The notes below the pieces were generated by a model. That model saw nothing but the letters and a program-made list of their open reading frames with translations, did not search any database and had not been told where the DNA came from. A program made the translations under genes and the position numbers. A stretch of DNA of 64,000 nucleotides from Flagellimonas spongiicola (GTDB taxonomy: Bacteria; Bacteroidota; Bacteroidia; Flavobacteriales; Flavobacteriaceae), in assembly GCF_023502425.1 (NCBI RefSeq), contig NZ_JAMFMA010000002.1, forward strand, positions 1 through 64,000. The letters run 5' to 3'. Positions within the stretch are counted from its first letter, which is position 1; the number at the start of each line of letters is the position of its first letter. Below, piece after piece: positions 35,254 through 44,059 of the stretch.

Positions 35254-36012
35254 ATGAAAAAAGTAATTGCCTTAAGTCTGTCCCTAGCGGCAGTAGGCGT
35301 TTTAAGCGGATTTATAATCAGTGAAAATTTGAAAAAGGAAGCTATGGAAACAACAGTGAGTAAGGAAGAACAAATCATCAACACCGCATTCTTTTATCTG
35401 AAGGAAGGAAAAGAAAAGGATTTTGAAATTTTAAGAAGTAGAGGCAACGTACTTCTAGAAAAATACGGCGCAAAAATCGAACGCGTGATCAAACCAAAGA
35501 TGATTGCAATGGGAGATATGGAACTACCTGACGAAATCCATTTTGCAGTTTACCCAAATATGAAAGCCAAAGAAGCTTTAGATAATGATCCTGAATTCAT
35601 CAAACTAAAGCAGGAATACATAGCAACCTCAGTTGAAAAAATGTTTGGATTTGCTACCAAGAAAGACCCCGATTTTAAGTTTTTTCGGGAGATTGGTGAC
35701 GTAACAAAAACTTATGGTATAGCCTTGATCTATTACAAGGACGGTAAACAATATGCTGAACAATTCACCGAATACCACAACGAAGCCTGTGAGATCATCC
35801 CAGAATTCGGGACACATTTTGAACGCTTTCTGATTCCTTTTGCAGCCGCAAATGATTTAGTGGAACAGCCAAACGAAATCCACCGGTTTTATTTCGATAG
35901 TCCGGAAGGCATGCAGCATATGGTTGAAGACAAACGCATGCAAGCCCTGTTTCCTAAACGTGATGACAGTTTGAAAAACTTGGTTTTCGTAATTGGTGAA
36001 GCACTTCAATAA
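35254..36012 (+). CDS. Exported protein with two DUF1330-like domains
   Basis: 252 residues. An N-terminal hydrophobic segment (about 4-24) suggests a membrane anchor or uncleaved signal. Then two similar halves follow, about 40-135 and 150-250, each starting with a beta strand (NTAFFYLKEGKEKDF; GIALIYYKDGKQYAEQF), and each ending in PDEIHFAVYP / PNEIHRFYFDSPEGM. This is the dimeric alpha/beta barrel fold of DUF1330 proteins, here as a tandem pair. Function unknown. It may be regulated by the AraC protein encoded just before. A strong terminator follows. Confidence 0.7.
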   Translation: MKKVIALSLSLAAVGVLSGFIISENLKKEAMETTVSKEEQIINTAFFYLKEGKEKDFEILRSRGNVLLEKYGAKIERVIKPKMIAMGDMELPDEIHFAVYPNMKAKEALDNDPEFIKLKQEYIATSVEKMFGFATKKDPDFKFFREIGDVTKTYGIALIYYKDGKQYAEQFTEYHNEACEIIPEFGTHFERFLIPFAAANDLVEQPNEIHRFYFDSPEGMQHMVEDKRMQALFPKRDDSLKNLVFVIGEALQ

Positions 36013-36015
36013 AAT

Positions 36016-36042
36016 AAAAAGCGGGGCAAAGCCCCGCTTTTT
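36016..36042. terminator. Bidirectional terminator
   Basis: AAAAAGCGGGGC, loop AAA, GCCCCGCTTTTT: a perfect 12-bp stem with T runs on both strands, between the convergent DUF1330-like and FMN-binding genes. Confidence 0.92.
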
Positions 36043-36049
36043 CAGTAGG

Positions 36050-36550
36050 TTAGATGGCCCCTTTTGTATGAAGGGCTTCCATCTTGTTCAAAACTTCTTT
36101 TACAGCTTTTGTCATGGACTTGGCGGAAATTGTTGCTCCGGAAATAGCATCTATTTCACCACCATACTCCAGTGAATCTCTTGACCCTTTGCCTATAAAC
36201 TGTTTTAGCCAGCGCTGACTGCCAATTTGCCTTCCATGGTTTTCACGATATATCAACACCTTTGCCTTTTTTATTTCCAGCTCAGGGGTCAGTAGCACCA
36301 CATAGTCGAACATTTCTTTCATACTCGCGGCTCGACCTAAATAAGCAAACCCCAATTGCCCTTCCGCTGAACTTATGGTAAAGAGATGATCTTCAACCAA
36401 AGTTGCTTCCAGTGGTGTAAGTTCAAACTCCTCAATTTCATACGAAGTTGCGACCGCGTTATGCAATTTTTGCTGCAACCGAGGTGAAATTTTATCATTC
36501 ATAAAAGACATGCAGAGCAGTACAACTGTACCAAAAACGATTCGCTTCAT
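36050..36550 (-). CDS. Exported FMN-binding domain protein
   Basis: 166 residues from the ATG at 36550, which starts a signal-like segment (MKRIVFGTVVLLCMSF). The FMN_bind domain has LGFAYLGRA and the attachment region ISGATISAKSM, whose Thr in SGATxSA is where FMN is bound through a phosphoester in NqrC/RnfG-type proteins. It probably carries electrons in the periplasm. It starts 4 nt after the DUF6607 stop, placing it in the heme/iron island; reduction of iron or heme is a reasonable guess but not shown. Confidence 0.85.
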   Translation of the reverse strand: MKRIVFGTVVLLCMSFMNDKISPRLQQKLHNAVATSYEIEEFELTPLEATLVEDHLFTISSAEGQLGFAYLGRAASMKEMFDYVVLLTPELEIKKAKVLIYRENHGRQIGSQRWLKQFIGKGSRDSLEYGGEIDAISGATISAKSMTKAVKEVLNKMEALHTKGAI

Positions 36551-36554
36551 GCTG

Positions 36555-37481
36555 TTATTTACCTTCTGCATTTTGAATTGGCTCACAGTCTACAACAAAA
36601 CTGTTGATTAATTGTGCTATTTCAGCCGCGGAAGCTTCCTTTTTCTCTAACGGATAGAAATGCATGAACATGGGTTGACCATCCAACTTTTTACGTAAGG
36701 TCAAATCTCCCTTTCTATTGTAAACTTCATCCCAGGAATCGCGAACATTTGCCCAAAAAGATTTGTGCTTGCTCCACCAGTTTACAGCTGCTTGACATTT
36801 GTTATCTTCTACTTTTTTGTAAGTATTCATACCCTTTTCTTGAGCGAGCAAAATATCTGCTTCATTATCTTCCCTAATAATTTTGTCGTTATCCTGCTCA
36901 TGTACCCACCCATAAGCGGTAATCTCATGACGATTGCCACGCTTCATGACGTTGTAATCGCTTCTATTGGAATACTCTCGCCGCGGTAAAGGAGAATCGG
37001 TTTTGTTTTCCCAATAATGCTTTCCATCAAAATGCACCCAGGTGGCAGAACCAGAATACCGGGGACTGTCATCCACTTGAAACACTTTTTGGGTCCATTG
37101 CCCCTTAACTTGCTCCTTGGGCAGCGTTCCAAAAACCCAATTGTTATCCTTATCGTAATAAAAAACTTCTTGATTTTCGTACTCCCAATCTTGGCGCCAG
37201 TGTTTAATGATCATAGTATCATTGATTACCAACAGATGTTGTATGGAAATCTTGTTCTTTTCATCAACAATGGGCAATGCCAATTCCAAGGCACCAGAAG
37301 TGTAATCCATTTTCTTTTCGTAATCAATTTCAGGGGAAAAGGTCTCGGTGTATTTAAAAGTTACTTCGTAACAGCCGCACATATCTAGAATAGCTTCTCG
37401 GTCTAAATCCTTCTTCTTCTGTGCAGACATCGTGAAGATGACTCCTACTAGCATTCCCAATACCAGGGTTGATTTTTTCAT
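36555..37481 (-). CDS. DUF6607 family exported protein
   Basis: 308 residues from the ATG at 37481 (alternative ATG 37499). Signal peptide about 1-20 (ending SAQ). MCGCYEVTFKYTETFSPE with a paired Cys, HWRQDWEYE, GKHYWENKTDSPLPRREYS and VEDNKC fit DUF6607. No known function; Trp- and His-rich stretches would suit binding of a flat ligand, which is only a guess. First gene of the leftward arm of the iron/heme island. Confidence 0.85.
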   Translation of the reverse strand: MKKSTLVLGMLVGVIFTMSAQKKKDLDREAILDMCGCYEVTFKYTETFSPEIDYEKKMDYTSGALELALPIVDEKNKISIQHLLVINDTMIIKHWRQDWEYENQEVFYYDKDNNWVFGTLPKEQVKGQWTQKVFQVDDSPRYSGSATWVHFDGKHYWENKTDSPLPRREYSNRSDYNVMKRGNRHEITAYGWVHEQDNDKIIREDNEADILLAQEKGMNTYKKVEDNKCQAAVNWWSKHKSFWANVRDSWDEVYNRKGDLTLRKKLDGQPMFMHFYPLEKKEASAAEIAQLINSFVVDCEPIQNAEGK

Positions 37482-37517
37482 AGTGGTAGTATTAAACATG
37501 ATTATTATTTCTGGGAG

Positions 37518-37525
37518 CAAAAATA
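37518..37525 (-). promoter_or_regulatory. -7 box of the DUF6607 operon
   Basis: Complement TATTTTTG, exact TAnnTTTG. The central palindrome at 37532-37554 begins 6 nt upstream of it and covers its -33 region. Confidence 0.55.
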
Positions 37526-37531
37526 TTAATT

Positions 37532-37554
37532 TTATTTAGATTGAATAAAAATAA
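37532..37554. promoter_or_regulatory. Shared palindrome in the divergent heme-island promoter (Fur-like)
   Basis: TTATTTAGATTGAATAAAAATAA is symmetric at 18 of 23 positions. It sits midway between two divergent -7 boxes (37518-37525 minus, 37559-37566 plus) and overlaps both -33 regions. An AT-rich 23-bp palindrome in front of heme uptake genes fits a Fur-type operator. The link to Fur is inference. Confidence 0.55.
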
Positions 37555-37558
37555 CATA

Positions 37559-37566
37559 TATATTTG
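37559..37566 (+). promoter_or_regulatory. -7 box of the TonB receptor-HmuY operon
   Basis: TATATTTG, exact TAnnTTTG, 17 nt before the receptor ATG. The nearest TTG is 15 nt upstream, inside the palindrome, a slightly short spacing. Confidence 0.55.
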
Positions 37567-37583
37567 CCAACAATTAATCCAGA

Positions 37584-39749
37584 ATGAATCTAAATAAGCA
37601 ACTATTCCTATTCACCTTTTGCTCCACTATTAGCATTGGTCTGTATGCACAACAACGAGATACCATTGCCCGGGAGTCCATGGAAATGAAGCAATTGGAA
37701 GAGGTCATTGTTACTGGGGAAAGTAAAGTAATGTCCCTTAGTAAAAAGTTATTTGCTGTCGGTGTGGTAGAACAAAAAGACATTGCCAAAGTAGCCGGGA
37801 ACAACTTAGCAGATATTCTAAACTATAATTTGAACATCACCATCACTCCAGACGCTTCCACAGGCAGGTCCACTGTGAACATGTTCGGATTGGATGGACA
37901 GTACGTGAAAATACTATTGGACGGGATTCCCATTGCCAGTGATAACGGTGTGGGCAACAATATAGACATCACGCAAATCAACTTGGAGGACGTGGAACGG
38001 ATAGAAATCGTTGAGGGGTCCATGGGTGTTCTATATGGAGATAATGCCGTGGCAGGAGTCATTAACATAGTTACCAAAAGAGGACTTGAAGGTGATTACG
38101 CTTGGCAAGTGCAAGTCTCTGTACAAGAAGAAACCATCGGCAACGAATTCTCATTGTTTGATGAAGGTCGTCATATCCAAAACTTTAAAATTAGTAACCA
38201 AGTCAGTGACAAATTGAGCTATTCCCTAGGGGCATCACGTAATGACTATGCTGGTTTCTATAACGGATTCCTAGGAAAGGACTATGTAAACATTGAAGAT
38301 AATGCTGTAGTCAATGATGGCCTTAGAGGAACCGAATGGAACCCAAAAGAGCAATTGACTTTCTTCGGAAATATAAACGCCAACATTGGTAAACACAATA
38401 TCTTCTATAAACTGCAATATTTTGATGAGGCTGTTACTGTCTACGACAGAAACGTCACAGGTAGATTGGACACAAGTACCGGGTTGGTAAAACCTACTGC
38501 CTTAGATGAAATTTTTGAGACGGATAGATGGGTCAATAACCTTAACGTTTCTGGCCCATTAAAAGGTCAAACCAATTATAATTTGTTTTTCTCTTTCCAA
38601 GATCAGAAGAGGTACTACCAACAATATGTCTATAATATTTTACAGCAAGGAATTGAATCCTTCATAGCTGATGATCTAAGCCAATCAAGCGAAATTTGGT
38701 ATTCCAAGGGATTTGTGTCCAACATTGTTCCTAAATCCGCATTCTTCAATGCTCAATTGGGTTATGAATTCACGCGTCAAAGTGGTTTTGATGCCATAGC
38801 AACCGGAGACTATTCCAACGACGTGGTAGAAAATACCTTGGAGAATTATGATTTCTTTGGTGTATTTGACTTGAATGTCACGGACAAACTGTCCTTCTAC
38901 CCTGGAGCACGGTTTACCAACAATTCACAATTTGGGAATCAGTTTATCTGGTCCATTTCATCTACTTACGATTTTACTGAAACTTTTAAACTCAAAGCTG
39001 TATTGGGTTCTGCATTCAGGGCTCCAAATTTTGAGGAACTGTTCTTCTACTTTGTAGACGCTAACCATAATGTTCAAGGAAATCCAGACTTACAACCTGA
39101 AGATGGTATCTCTGTCTTTTTAAACTTGGAAAACAAGTACCAAATTGGTGAAAGTGGAATCTTTAAATCAGCCTTCAAATCCTATTATTTTGATATTCAA
39201 GATAAGATTGCAAGTGTTGTCACTGCTGATGAAAATGACAGAAGTCTTTTCACTTTCGCCAATGTGGACTATTCCAAAATCCTCGGGTTTTCATGGGAAA
39301 ACAGCATCAAACTAGATAGATGGCAACTTGGACTAGGAGCTACCTACATGGGTGAAGCTACCGCTGTAAACGAATCCGCTGATAGCAATAGTGATTACTT
39401 ATGGAGCTTTAATCTCCAGTCAAATTTAGGGTATTCAATTCCTAGGTTGAACACCATTCTTTCCGCACAATTAAAGTATACAGGGCGTACCCAGGTTCTT
39501 GTTCCCGGAGCTAACGGTCCAGTAGTGGGTCAAACCAACGATTTTACATGGATGGATGCCTCCATCAAGACGGATATCACCAAGGATTTGGGAGTAACCC
39601 TTGGTGCACGAAATATCTTCGATATAGTTACCGTAAATGCATCTGATGTGCCTACTGGAGCTCACGGTTCTTCCACAGGTTCAGCGCGTTTATTCGGTAA
39701 TGGAAGATCCTATTTTCTAAAACTATCATACAATTTAAACTTTAATTAA
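37584..39749 (+). CDS. TonB-dependent receptor, probably heme
   Basis: 721 residues. Signal peptide about 1-23. The TonB-box-like LEEVIVTGE follows directly, then a plug (about 50-165; DILNYNLNITITPDAS, LLDGIPIASDNG, GSMGVLYGDNAVAGVINIVTKR) and a 22-strand-type barrel ending KLSYNLNF. No STN or carboxypeptidase-like domain, so no surface signalling. Coupled to a downstream HmuY gene (5 nt gap), which makes heme the likely ligand. Imports it across the outer membrane with TonB energy. Confidence 0.93.
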   Translation: MNLNKQLFLFTFCSTISIGLYAQQRDTIARESMEMKQLEEVIVTGESKVMSLSKKLFAVGVVEQKDIAKVAGNNLADILNYNLNITITPDASTGRSTVNMFGLDGQYVKILLDGIPIASDNGVGNNIDITQINLEDVERIEIVEGSMGVLYGDNAVAGVINIVTKRGLEGDYAWQVQVSVQEETIGNEFSLFDEGRHIQNFKISNQVSDKLSYSLGASRNDYAGFYNGFLGKDYVNIEDNAVVNDGLRGTEWNPKEQLTFFGNINANIGKHNIFYKLQYFDEAVTVYDRNVTGRLDTSTGLVKPTALDEIFETDRWVNNLNVSGPLKGQTNYNLFFSFQDQKRYYQQYVYNILQQGIESFIADDLSQSSEIWYSKGFVSNIVPKSAFFNAQLGYEFTRQSGFDAIATGDYSNDVVENTLENYDFFGVFDLNVTDKLSFYPGARFTNNSQFGNQFIWSISSTYDFTETFKLKAVLGSAFRAPNFEELFFYFVDANHNVQGNPDLQPEDGISVFLNLENKYQIGESGIFKSAFKSYYFDIQDKIASVVTADENDRSLFTFANVDYSKILGFSWENSIKLDRWQLGLGATYMGEATAVNESADSNSDYLWSFNLQSNLGYSIPRLNTILSAQLKYTGRTQVLVPGANGPVVGQTNDFTWMDASIKTDITKDLGVTLGARNIFDIVTVNASDVPTGAHGSSTGSARLFGNGRSYFLKLSYNLNFN

Positions 39750-39754
39750 AAACC

Positions 39755-41296
39755 ATGAAAAAGCTTACATTTTTATATGTGACATTGTTCTTAGCCATCC
39801 TTAGTTCGTGCAGTAACGATGACTCGGATGACCTTATTGACTTTTCGGTGACCTTCAATACGGCTACCATAAGTACTACCGAAACAGAGACAACCACGGA
39901 AATCACCTTAAACTTTTCCAGGGCTGCCACGGAAGCAGGTACCATCACTGTATCTTATTCTGGGGAAAACGCCACCTATGGTACGGATTTCTCCACGGCA
40001 CCTGCAGGTAACGCGGGAAGCATTAGTATTCCTGTGTCCGTTGGCGATTTGAATACCAGCATCACGTTGACAAAGATTTTGGACCCTGTTGAAGGAACAA
40101 CCAAGTCCGTAACTTTCGCTTTGGATGGATTTGACAATACCGATTGGATGAATGGTTCTTTGACCTCTTCCACTGTTAGTTTTTCACCAATTGCAGCTTT
40201 AAATGGCATTATCGACTTGGAAAATGGTGGTTCCAACATGCCCAACCAAGTTTACTTTGACTTCAGCAGTGGCGTACAGACTGCGGTGAAGCGTGATACT
40301 TGGGAACTTGCATTTTACAATGGGACCGAAAACAGGGTGTATCTAAATTCTTCCTTATTGGTATCTGCCGCAGAATTGGAAGGAATCACCGATTTATTAT
40401 CGGTAACAGAAACCACGGATTTAAGTTCACCTTTGGAATTGAACACCTTGGATCCCATGACTTTTCAACCTACCACGGTTACCGTAAATACCGTTTCTGA
40501 CTTATTGCAGGGACTACCAGTTGGGTATTTCCAATATGGTGATATCCAGGAGAACATTGTCTTTACCGATAGTGGCGCAGGAGAATTGGAAGGTACTGCA
40601 TTTGCTGAAGTATCCACAACAGCTTCAGAGAACAACGTTTACATCATTGGTTTGGGAAATGCCATTCCTACAGAAGCTGCTGAGCCGGGAAGTATCAATA
40701 CTACAGGCGATCATAGAGGATTTATGAAAGTTCGCATTTTATCTGATGGGAACAGCTACACTATTCAGTACGCTGATTTAGAAGAGACCACCAACTTCTC
40801 CGAAGTCACTGTTTCAAAGAACGATAGCTACATTCTTTCCGCATTTAGTTTAACCGAAGGACAGCCTGTTAGTGTGGAACCAGCCAAGGATTCATGGGAC
40901 ATTAATTTCAGTGGAGTCTTTTCCTACTATGGGAGTCAAGGACCTTTATTTGCTGGTTTGACCTATTCTGATTACGCTGTGCATAACACCTTAGGAGGTG
41001 TTGGCTTGTATCAAGTTACAACCTACGAAAGGGATTCAGAGGGTGTTGTCACTGAGTTTGATGTGCCATCCTATGCGAATTTTGCGAGAGGAGATGTAGA
41101 CGAATCCTCTTTTATTTATGACGACAGAACCGTAATTGGTAGTGGATGGAGAGATGCTTTTGGCGGAACCTTGCGCGATGACAGATATTATGTACTCAAG
41201 GATGCAGCTAACAACTATTATAAATTGATGTTCACAGCCTATGTAAGTAACGAAGGCGTGCGTGGTAATGCACAATTCACTTATGAACGTCTTTAA
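39755..41296 (+). CDS. HmuY family heme-binding lipoprotein
   Basis: 513 residues. Lipoprotein signal ending ILSSC (Cys20). The first 130 mature residues are Thr/Ser-rich and look like a Calx-beta-type domain. The HmuY part follows, with YFDFSSGVQT..RDTWELAF and again KDSWDINF, and closes with ANNYYKLMFTAYV and QFTYERL, as family members do. HmuY proteins take heme from host or environmental proteins and pass it to a TonB receptor; the receptor gene is directly upstream. Longer than Porphyromonas HmuY (about 215) because of the extra domains. Confidence 0.88.
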   Translation: MKKLTFLYVTLFLAILSSCSNDDSDDLIDFSVTFNTATISTTETETTTEITLNFSRAATEAGTITVSYSGENATYGTDFSTAPAGNAGSISIPVSVGDLNTSITLTKILDPVEGTTKSVTFALDGFDNTDWMNGSLTSSTVSFSPIAALNGIIDLENGGSNMPNQVYFDFSSGVQTAVKRDTWELAFYNGTENRVYLNSSLLVSAAELEGITDLLSVTETTDLSSPLELNTLDPMTFQPTTVTVNTVSDLLQGLPVGYFQYGDIQENIVFTDSGAGELEGTAFAEVSTTASENNVYIIGLGNAIPTEAAEPGSINTTGDHRGFMKVRILSDGNSYTIQYADLEETTNFSEVTVSKNDSYILSAFSLTEGQPVSVEPAKDSWDINFSGVFSYYGSQGPLFAGLTYSDYAVHNTLGGVGLYQVTTYERDSEGVVTEFDVPSYANFARGDVDESSFIYDDRTVIGSGWRDAFGGTLRDDRYYVLKDAANNYYKLMFTAYVSNEGVRGNAQFTYERL

Positions 41297-41305
41297 GTCT
41301 TGATT

Positions 41306-41755
41306 ATGGGAATCAAAAGTATCATTTTCATTATCCTTCGATTGATTTTGGGAGGTATGATGGTTTATGGAGGTATCCAAAAATTCCAAAAGCCTATCCC
41401 CTCTCCAGTTGAAGTCGTGGAAAAAGCGGAAAAATTCACCGCACCGGAGAAAGAAAGTACGCTTCAAAAAATATTGTACATCAGTGGAGCCAAACAGACT
41501 GGGTACTTTTGGCAGGTCCTTGGGATTTGCGAACTGATATTTGGTCTGTTGGTACTGCTCCAAGGCACAAGCTTTGTAGGAGCAATATTCTTACTTCCTA
41601 TCACATTGCACATTTTTTTGTTCCATGTGTTCCTGGAAGCTGATGAACTTGGCGAATTGCTTCAAACAGGAGGTTTGTTTGCTATCAACGTTTTGCTCAT
41701 CATTAAAGAAAGAAGTAAGTGGGAACATTTACTTTGGATCAGACCTCTTGAGTAG
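41306..41755 (+). CDS. DoxX family membrane protein
   Basis: 149 residues from the ATG at 41306 (TTG at 41300 in frame). Four transmembrane helices with GGMMVYGGIQKFQ at the start, GYFWQVLGICELIFGLLVL and LPITLHIFLFHVFL, typical of DoxX. It starts 9 nt after the hmuY stop, so it belongs to the heme operon; the family is linked to redox reactions at the membrane. A terminator follows. Confidence 0.87.
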   Translation: MGIKSIIFIILRLILGGMMVYGGIQKFQKPIPSPVEVVEKAEKFTAPEKESTLQKILYISGAKQTGYFWQVLGICELIFGLLVLLQGTSFVGAIFLLPITLHIFLFHVFLEADELGELLQTGGLFAINVLLIIKERSKWEHLLWIRPLE

Positions 41756-41789
41756 GTTAGGTCACAGTTAGTTAGATTTTTGTTTGTAT

Positions 41790-41817
41790 CGGGGCCTTAA
41801 AAGGCCCCGTTTTTTTA
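41790..41817 (+). terminator. Terminator of the heme operon
   Basis: CGGGGCCTT, loop AA, AAGGCCCCG, then seven or more T. The AGTTAGTTAG element found before the two repeat-protein terminators precedes this one as well (41766-41775). Confidence 0.9.
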
Positions 41818-41938
41818 TCCCATGTGTACTTTGAAAATTTCCTCGTTGTTGGTTGGTAAGAAACTATTGTTGGAAACAATAAACTAATCCTCTCGTTTAA
41901 GAAAGGAAGCAATAGCAACGCATTTGGAATTAGAAGGG

Positions 41939-42376
41939 TTACAATCGTCTATCCCCTTCTTCAATTGGTACATCATTAATGCTTGCAAAACGTTTCCTCA
42001 TTAGTCCATTGGTGTCAAACTCCCAGTTTTCATTGCCATAGGCTCTATACCATTCGCCTTGCTTATTTTGATATTCATATTCAAAACGTACTGCAATACG
42101 GTCATCACCATGTGCCCAATACTCCTTTTTAAGTTTGTACTGTTTTTCATTTTCCCATTTTTGCTTCAGAAATGCCTGGATTTCCTCCCGCCCTTGGATG
42201 AATTCTGAACGGTTTCGCCATTCACTATCCACCGTATACGCCTTGGAAACTTTTATAGGATCCTGGCTATTCCATGCATCTTCAGCCAGTTGTATCTTTT
42301 GTTTTGCCGATTCCAAAGTAAACGGGGGAACCGGCATTTTTACTTCATGTTCCATTGTTTGTTGTTTAGGTTTCAT
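41939..42376 (-). CDS. DUF1348 (NTF2-like) protein
   Basis: 145 residues, cytoplasmic. [56 protein letters not shown] and GNENWEFD are hallmarks of the DUF1348 branch of NTF2-like proteins, which have a cone-shaped pocket and unknown reactions. It is the most downstream gene on the minus strand here, 88 nt after the hydrolase gene and separated from it by a terminator, so it has its own promoter or reads through. Confidence 0.9.
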   Translation of the reverse strand: MKPKQQTMEHEVKMPVPPFTLESAKQKIQLAEDAWNSQDPIKVSKAYTVDSEWRNRSEFIQGREEIQAFLKQKWENEKQYKLKKEYWAHGDDRIAVRFEYEYQNKQGEWYRAYGNENWEFDTNGLMRKRFASINDVPIEEGDRRL

Positions 42377-42384
42377 TAAGTCGG

Positions 42385-42439
42385 ATAAAAACTAAAAACA
42401 CTACCCGCAACCTCATGAAAAAGATGAGCTACGGGCAGT
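42385..42439 (-). terminator. Terminator after the epoxide-hydrolase-like gene
   Basis: On the minus strand a long imperfect stem, ACTGCCCGTAG-CTCAT with ATGAG-(G)-TTGCGGGTAGT, around a CTTTTTC loop, is followed by GTTTTTAGTTTTTA (complement of 42385-42399). It ends the hydrolase transcript. Confidence 0.75.
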
Positions 42440-42463
42440 GCACCGAGTTACTGGAATTATGGG

Positions 42464-43423
42464 TTATTTGATTTTGTTCTTTGTCAGGAATTTGCTGATG
42501 TAATTCGCAATTTCATCCCCTTTTTCCTCTAAGGCAAAGTGACCCGTGTTCAATAAATGGAATTCCACATTGTTCAAGTCGCGTTTATAAGGATATGCTC
42601 CGGATGGTGGGAAAATGTAATCGTTCTTTCCCCATACGATCAAGGTAGGTACCTGATATTCCCTAAAGAGCTTTTGCCACCCTGGGTAACGATCCACATT
42701 TGTGCGGTAATCGTAAAACATCGCCAATTGGATTTCGTTGTTCTCTGGGCGCGTCAAGTGCTGCAGGTCATGATGCCAGTTATCTGGACTCACTTTGGTA
42801 CTGTCTTGCACCCCATGTAAATACTGCCATTGCAATCCGGCCATGGCGTGGAAACCTTCCAATGGTTTTTTGTTCGCTTCGGAGTTGTCGGCCCATAGCT
42901 TTCGTAACGGGTCCCAAAAATCAGCCAAACCTTCGGTATAAGCATTACCATTTTGCACGATAAAGGCCTCTACTCGTTCTGGGTGTTTTTCAAAAATGCG
43001 ATACCCCACAGGTGCCCCATAGTCCATCAAATACAAACTATAGCTGTTGATTTGAAGTTGCACCAATAACGTATCAACGATCTCAGCAAAATTGTCAAAA
43101 CTATACTCAAACTCAGCCATTGGTGGCTGGGAGCTGCGTCCATAACCGGGGTAATCCGGAGCGATCAAATGATAGTCTTGGGAAAGGTCTTGCATTAAAT
43201 TTCGGAACATGTGCGAAGAGGTAGGATAACCGTGCAATAAAACTAAAGTTGGAGCTTCTTGGGGACCCGCTTCGCGGTAAAAAATATCCAATCCTGCAAT
43301 CTTGGCGGTATGGAAAGTGGTTGGATAACTGTCTACACCGGACTTTTTTCGTTGTCCGTTAAGGTTCGTGGCCACAAAAAGTGCCATTACAAATACTACT
43401 AGAATTGATTTACTTGTTTTCAT
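42464..43423 (-). CDS. Exported alpha/beta hydrolase, epoxide hydrolase / dehalogenase type
   Basis: 319 residues. Signal peptide about 1-23. Alpha/beta hydrolase fold: oxyanion region LLHGYPTSSHMF (62-73), DYPGYGRSSQP, an Asp nucleophile (Asp134 in YLMDYGAPVG) in place of Ser, and the catalytic His295 in NTGHFALEE. An Asp nucleophile points to an epoxide hydrolase or haloalkane dehalogenase. It would act outside the cytoplasm. A perfect operator palindrome lies 36 nt before the ATG, and the tetR gene is just upstream on the same strand. Confidence 0.88.
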   Translation of the reverse strand: MKTSKSILVVFVMALFVATNLNGQRKKSGVDSYPTTFHTAKIAGLDIFYREAGPQEAPTLVLLHGYPTSSHMFRNLMQDLSQDYHLIAPDYPGYGRSSQPPMAEFEYSFDNFAEIVDTLLVQLQINSYSLYLMDYGAPVGYRIFEKHPERVEAFIVQNGNAYTEGLADFWDPLRKLWADNSEANKKPLEGFHAMAGLQWQYLHGVQDSTKVSPDNWHHDLQHLTRPENNEIQLAMFYDYRTNVDRYPGWQKLFREYQVPTLIVWGKNDYIFPPSGAYPYKRDLNNVEFHLLNTGHFALEEKGDEIANYISKFLTKNKIK

Positions 43424-43458
43424 GATTTTACGTATTAATTGTTGTGCTTATTTTTATT

Positions 43459-43472
43459 TACCGAACGTTCGG
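43459..43472. promoter_or_regulatory. TetR operator before the hydrolase gene
   Basis: ACCGAACGTTCGGT, a perfect 14-bp palindrome in the 71-bp gap between the tetR stop and the hydrolase start. Confidence 0.85.
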
Positions 43473-43494
43473 TTATTTTAATGAATAAATTTTT

Positions 43495-44055
43495 TTAGGT
43501 TTGATACCTGTTTTCAATATTTTTTAGGGCCTCTGCAAACGGAGCAGTATTGTCCATGGCCTTACTTAAGACCAAACTACCCTGCACTTCTACAAAATTC
43601 TGTTGTGCTACCTTAAACGCTTTTTCTTTATCTAGACCCATTTCCTTGCCCAATACAGTAAAAGCTTCCAACCATTGGTTGATGCCGCGTTCTATTTTGG
43701 CTCCAAAAAGGGACATTCCCGTATCCATACTCAATGAACGGTACAAACATACTTCGGTACCGTTACCATACACTTCTCCAATATTGTACAGTGCATCTTT
43801 TAGCCGGATTTGGGGAGCCACCTCCGCATTGGACATGACCTTAAAAATCTTTTCGTTTACCCAATTTTCCATAAAGTCAAGGACGGCATCCGTCATTTCC
43901 TTTTTTCCTCCAGGAAAACGGTGATAGAGACTGGCTTTTTTAAGGCCCGTAGCTTCAGCCAATTCATTAAGGCTGGCCCCGTCGTAACCTTTGGAGCGGA
44001 ACACGGACATAAGCCCGATTAAAATTTCCTGATCTGATACTTTTGCCATTCTCAT
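43495..44055 (-). CDS. TetR/AcrR family repressor of the hydrolase gene
   Basis: 186 residues from the ATG at 44055; a second ATG at 44049 is equally possible, because the predicted transcription start falls almost at these codons and would give a nearly leaderless message. HTH at about 25-47 (ASLNELAEATGLKKASLYHRF). The C-terminal part is a ligand domain. The operators ACC[GA]AACGTTCGGT before this gene and before the hydrolase show self-control and control of the hydrolase. Confidence 0.9.
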   Translation of the reverse strand: MRMAKVSDQEILIGLMSVFRSKGYDGASLNELAEATGLKKASLYHRFPGGKKEMTDAVLDFMENWVNEKIFKVMSNAEVAPQIRLKDALYNIGEVYGNGTEVCLYRSLSMDTGMSLFGAKIERGINQWLEAFTVLGKEMGLDKEKAFKVAQQNFVEVQGSLVLSKAMDNTAPFAEALKNIENRYQT

Positions 44056-44059
44056 GGGA

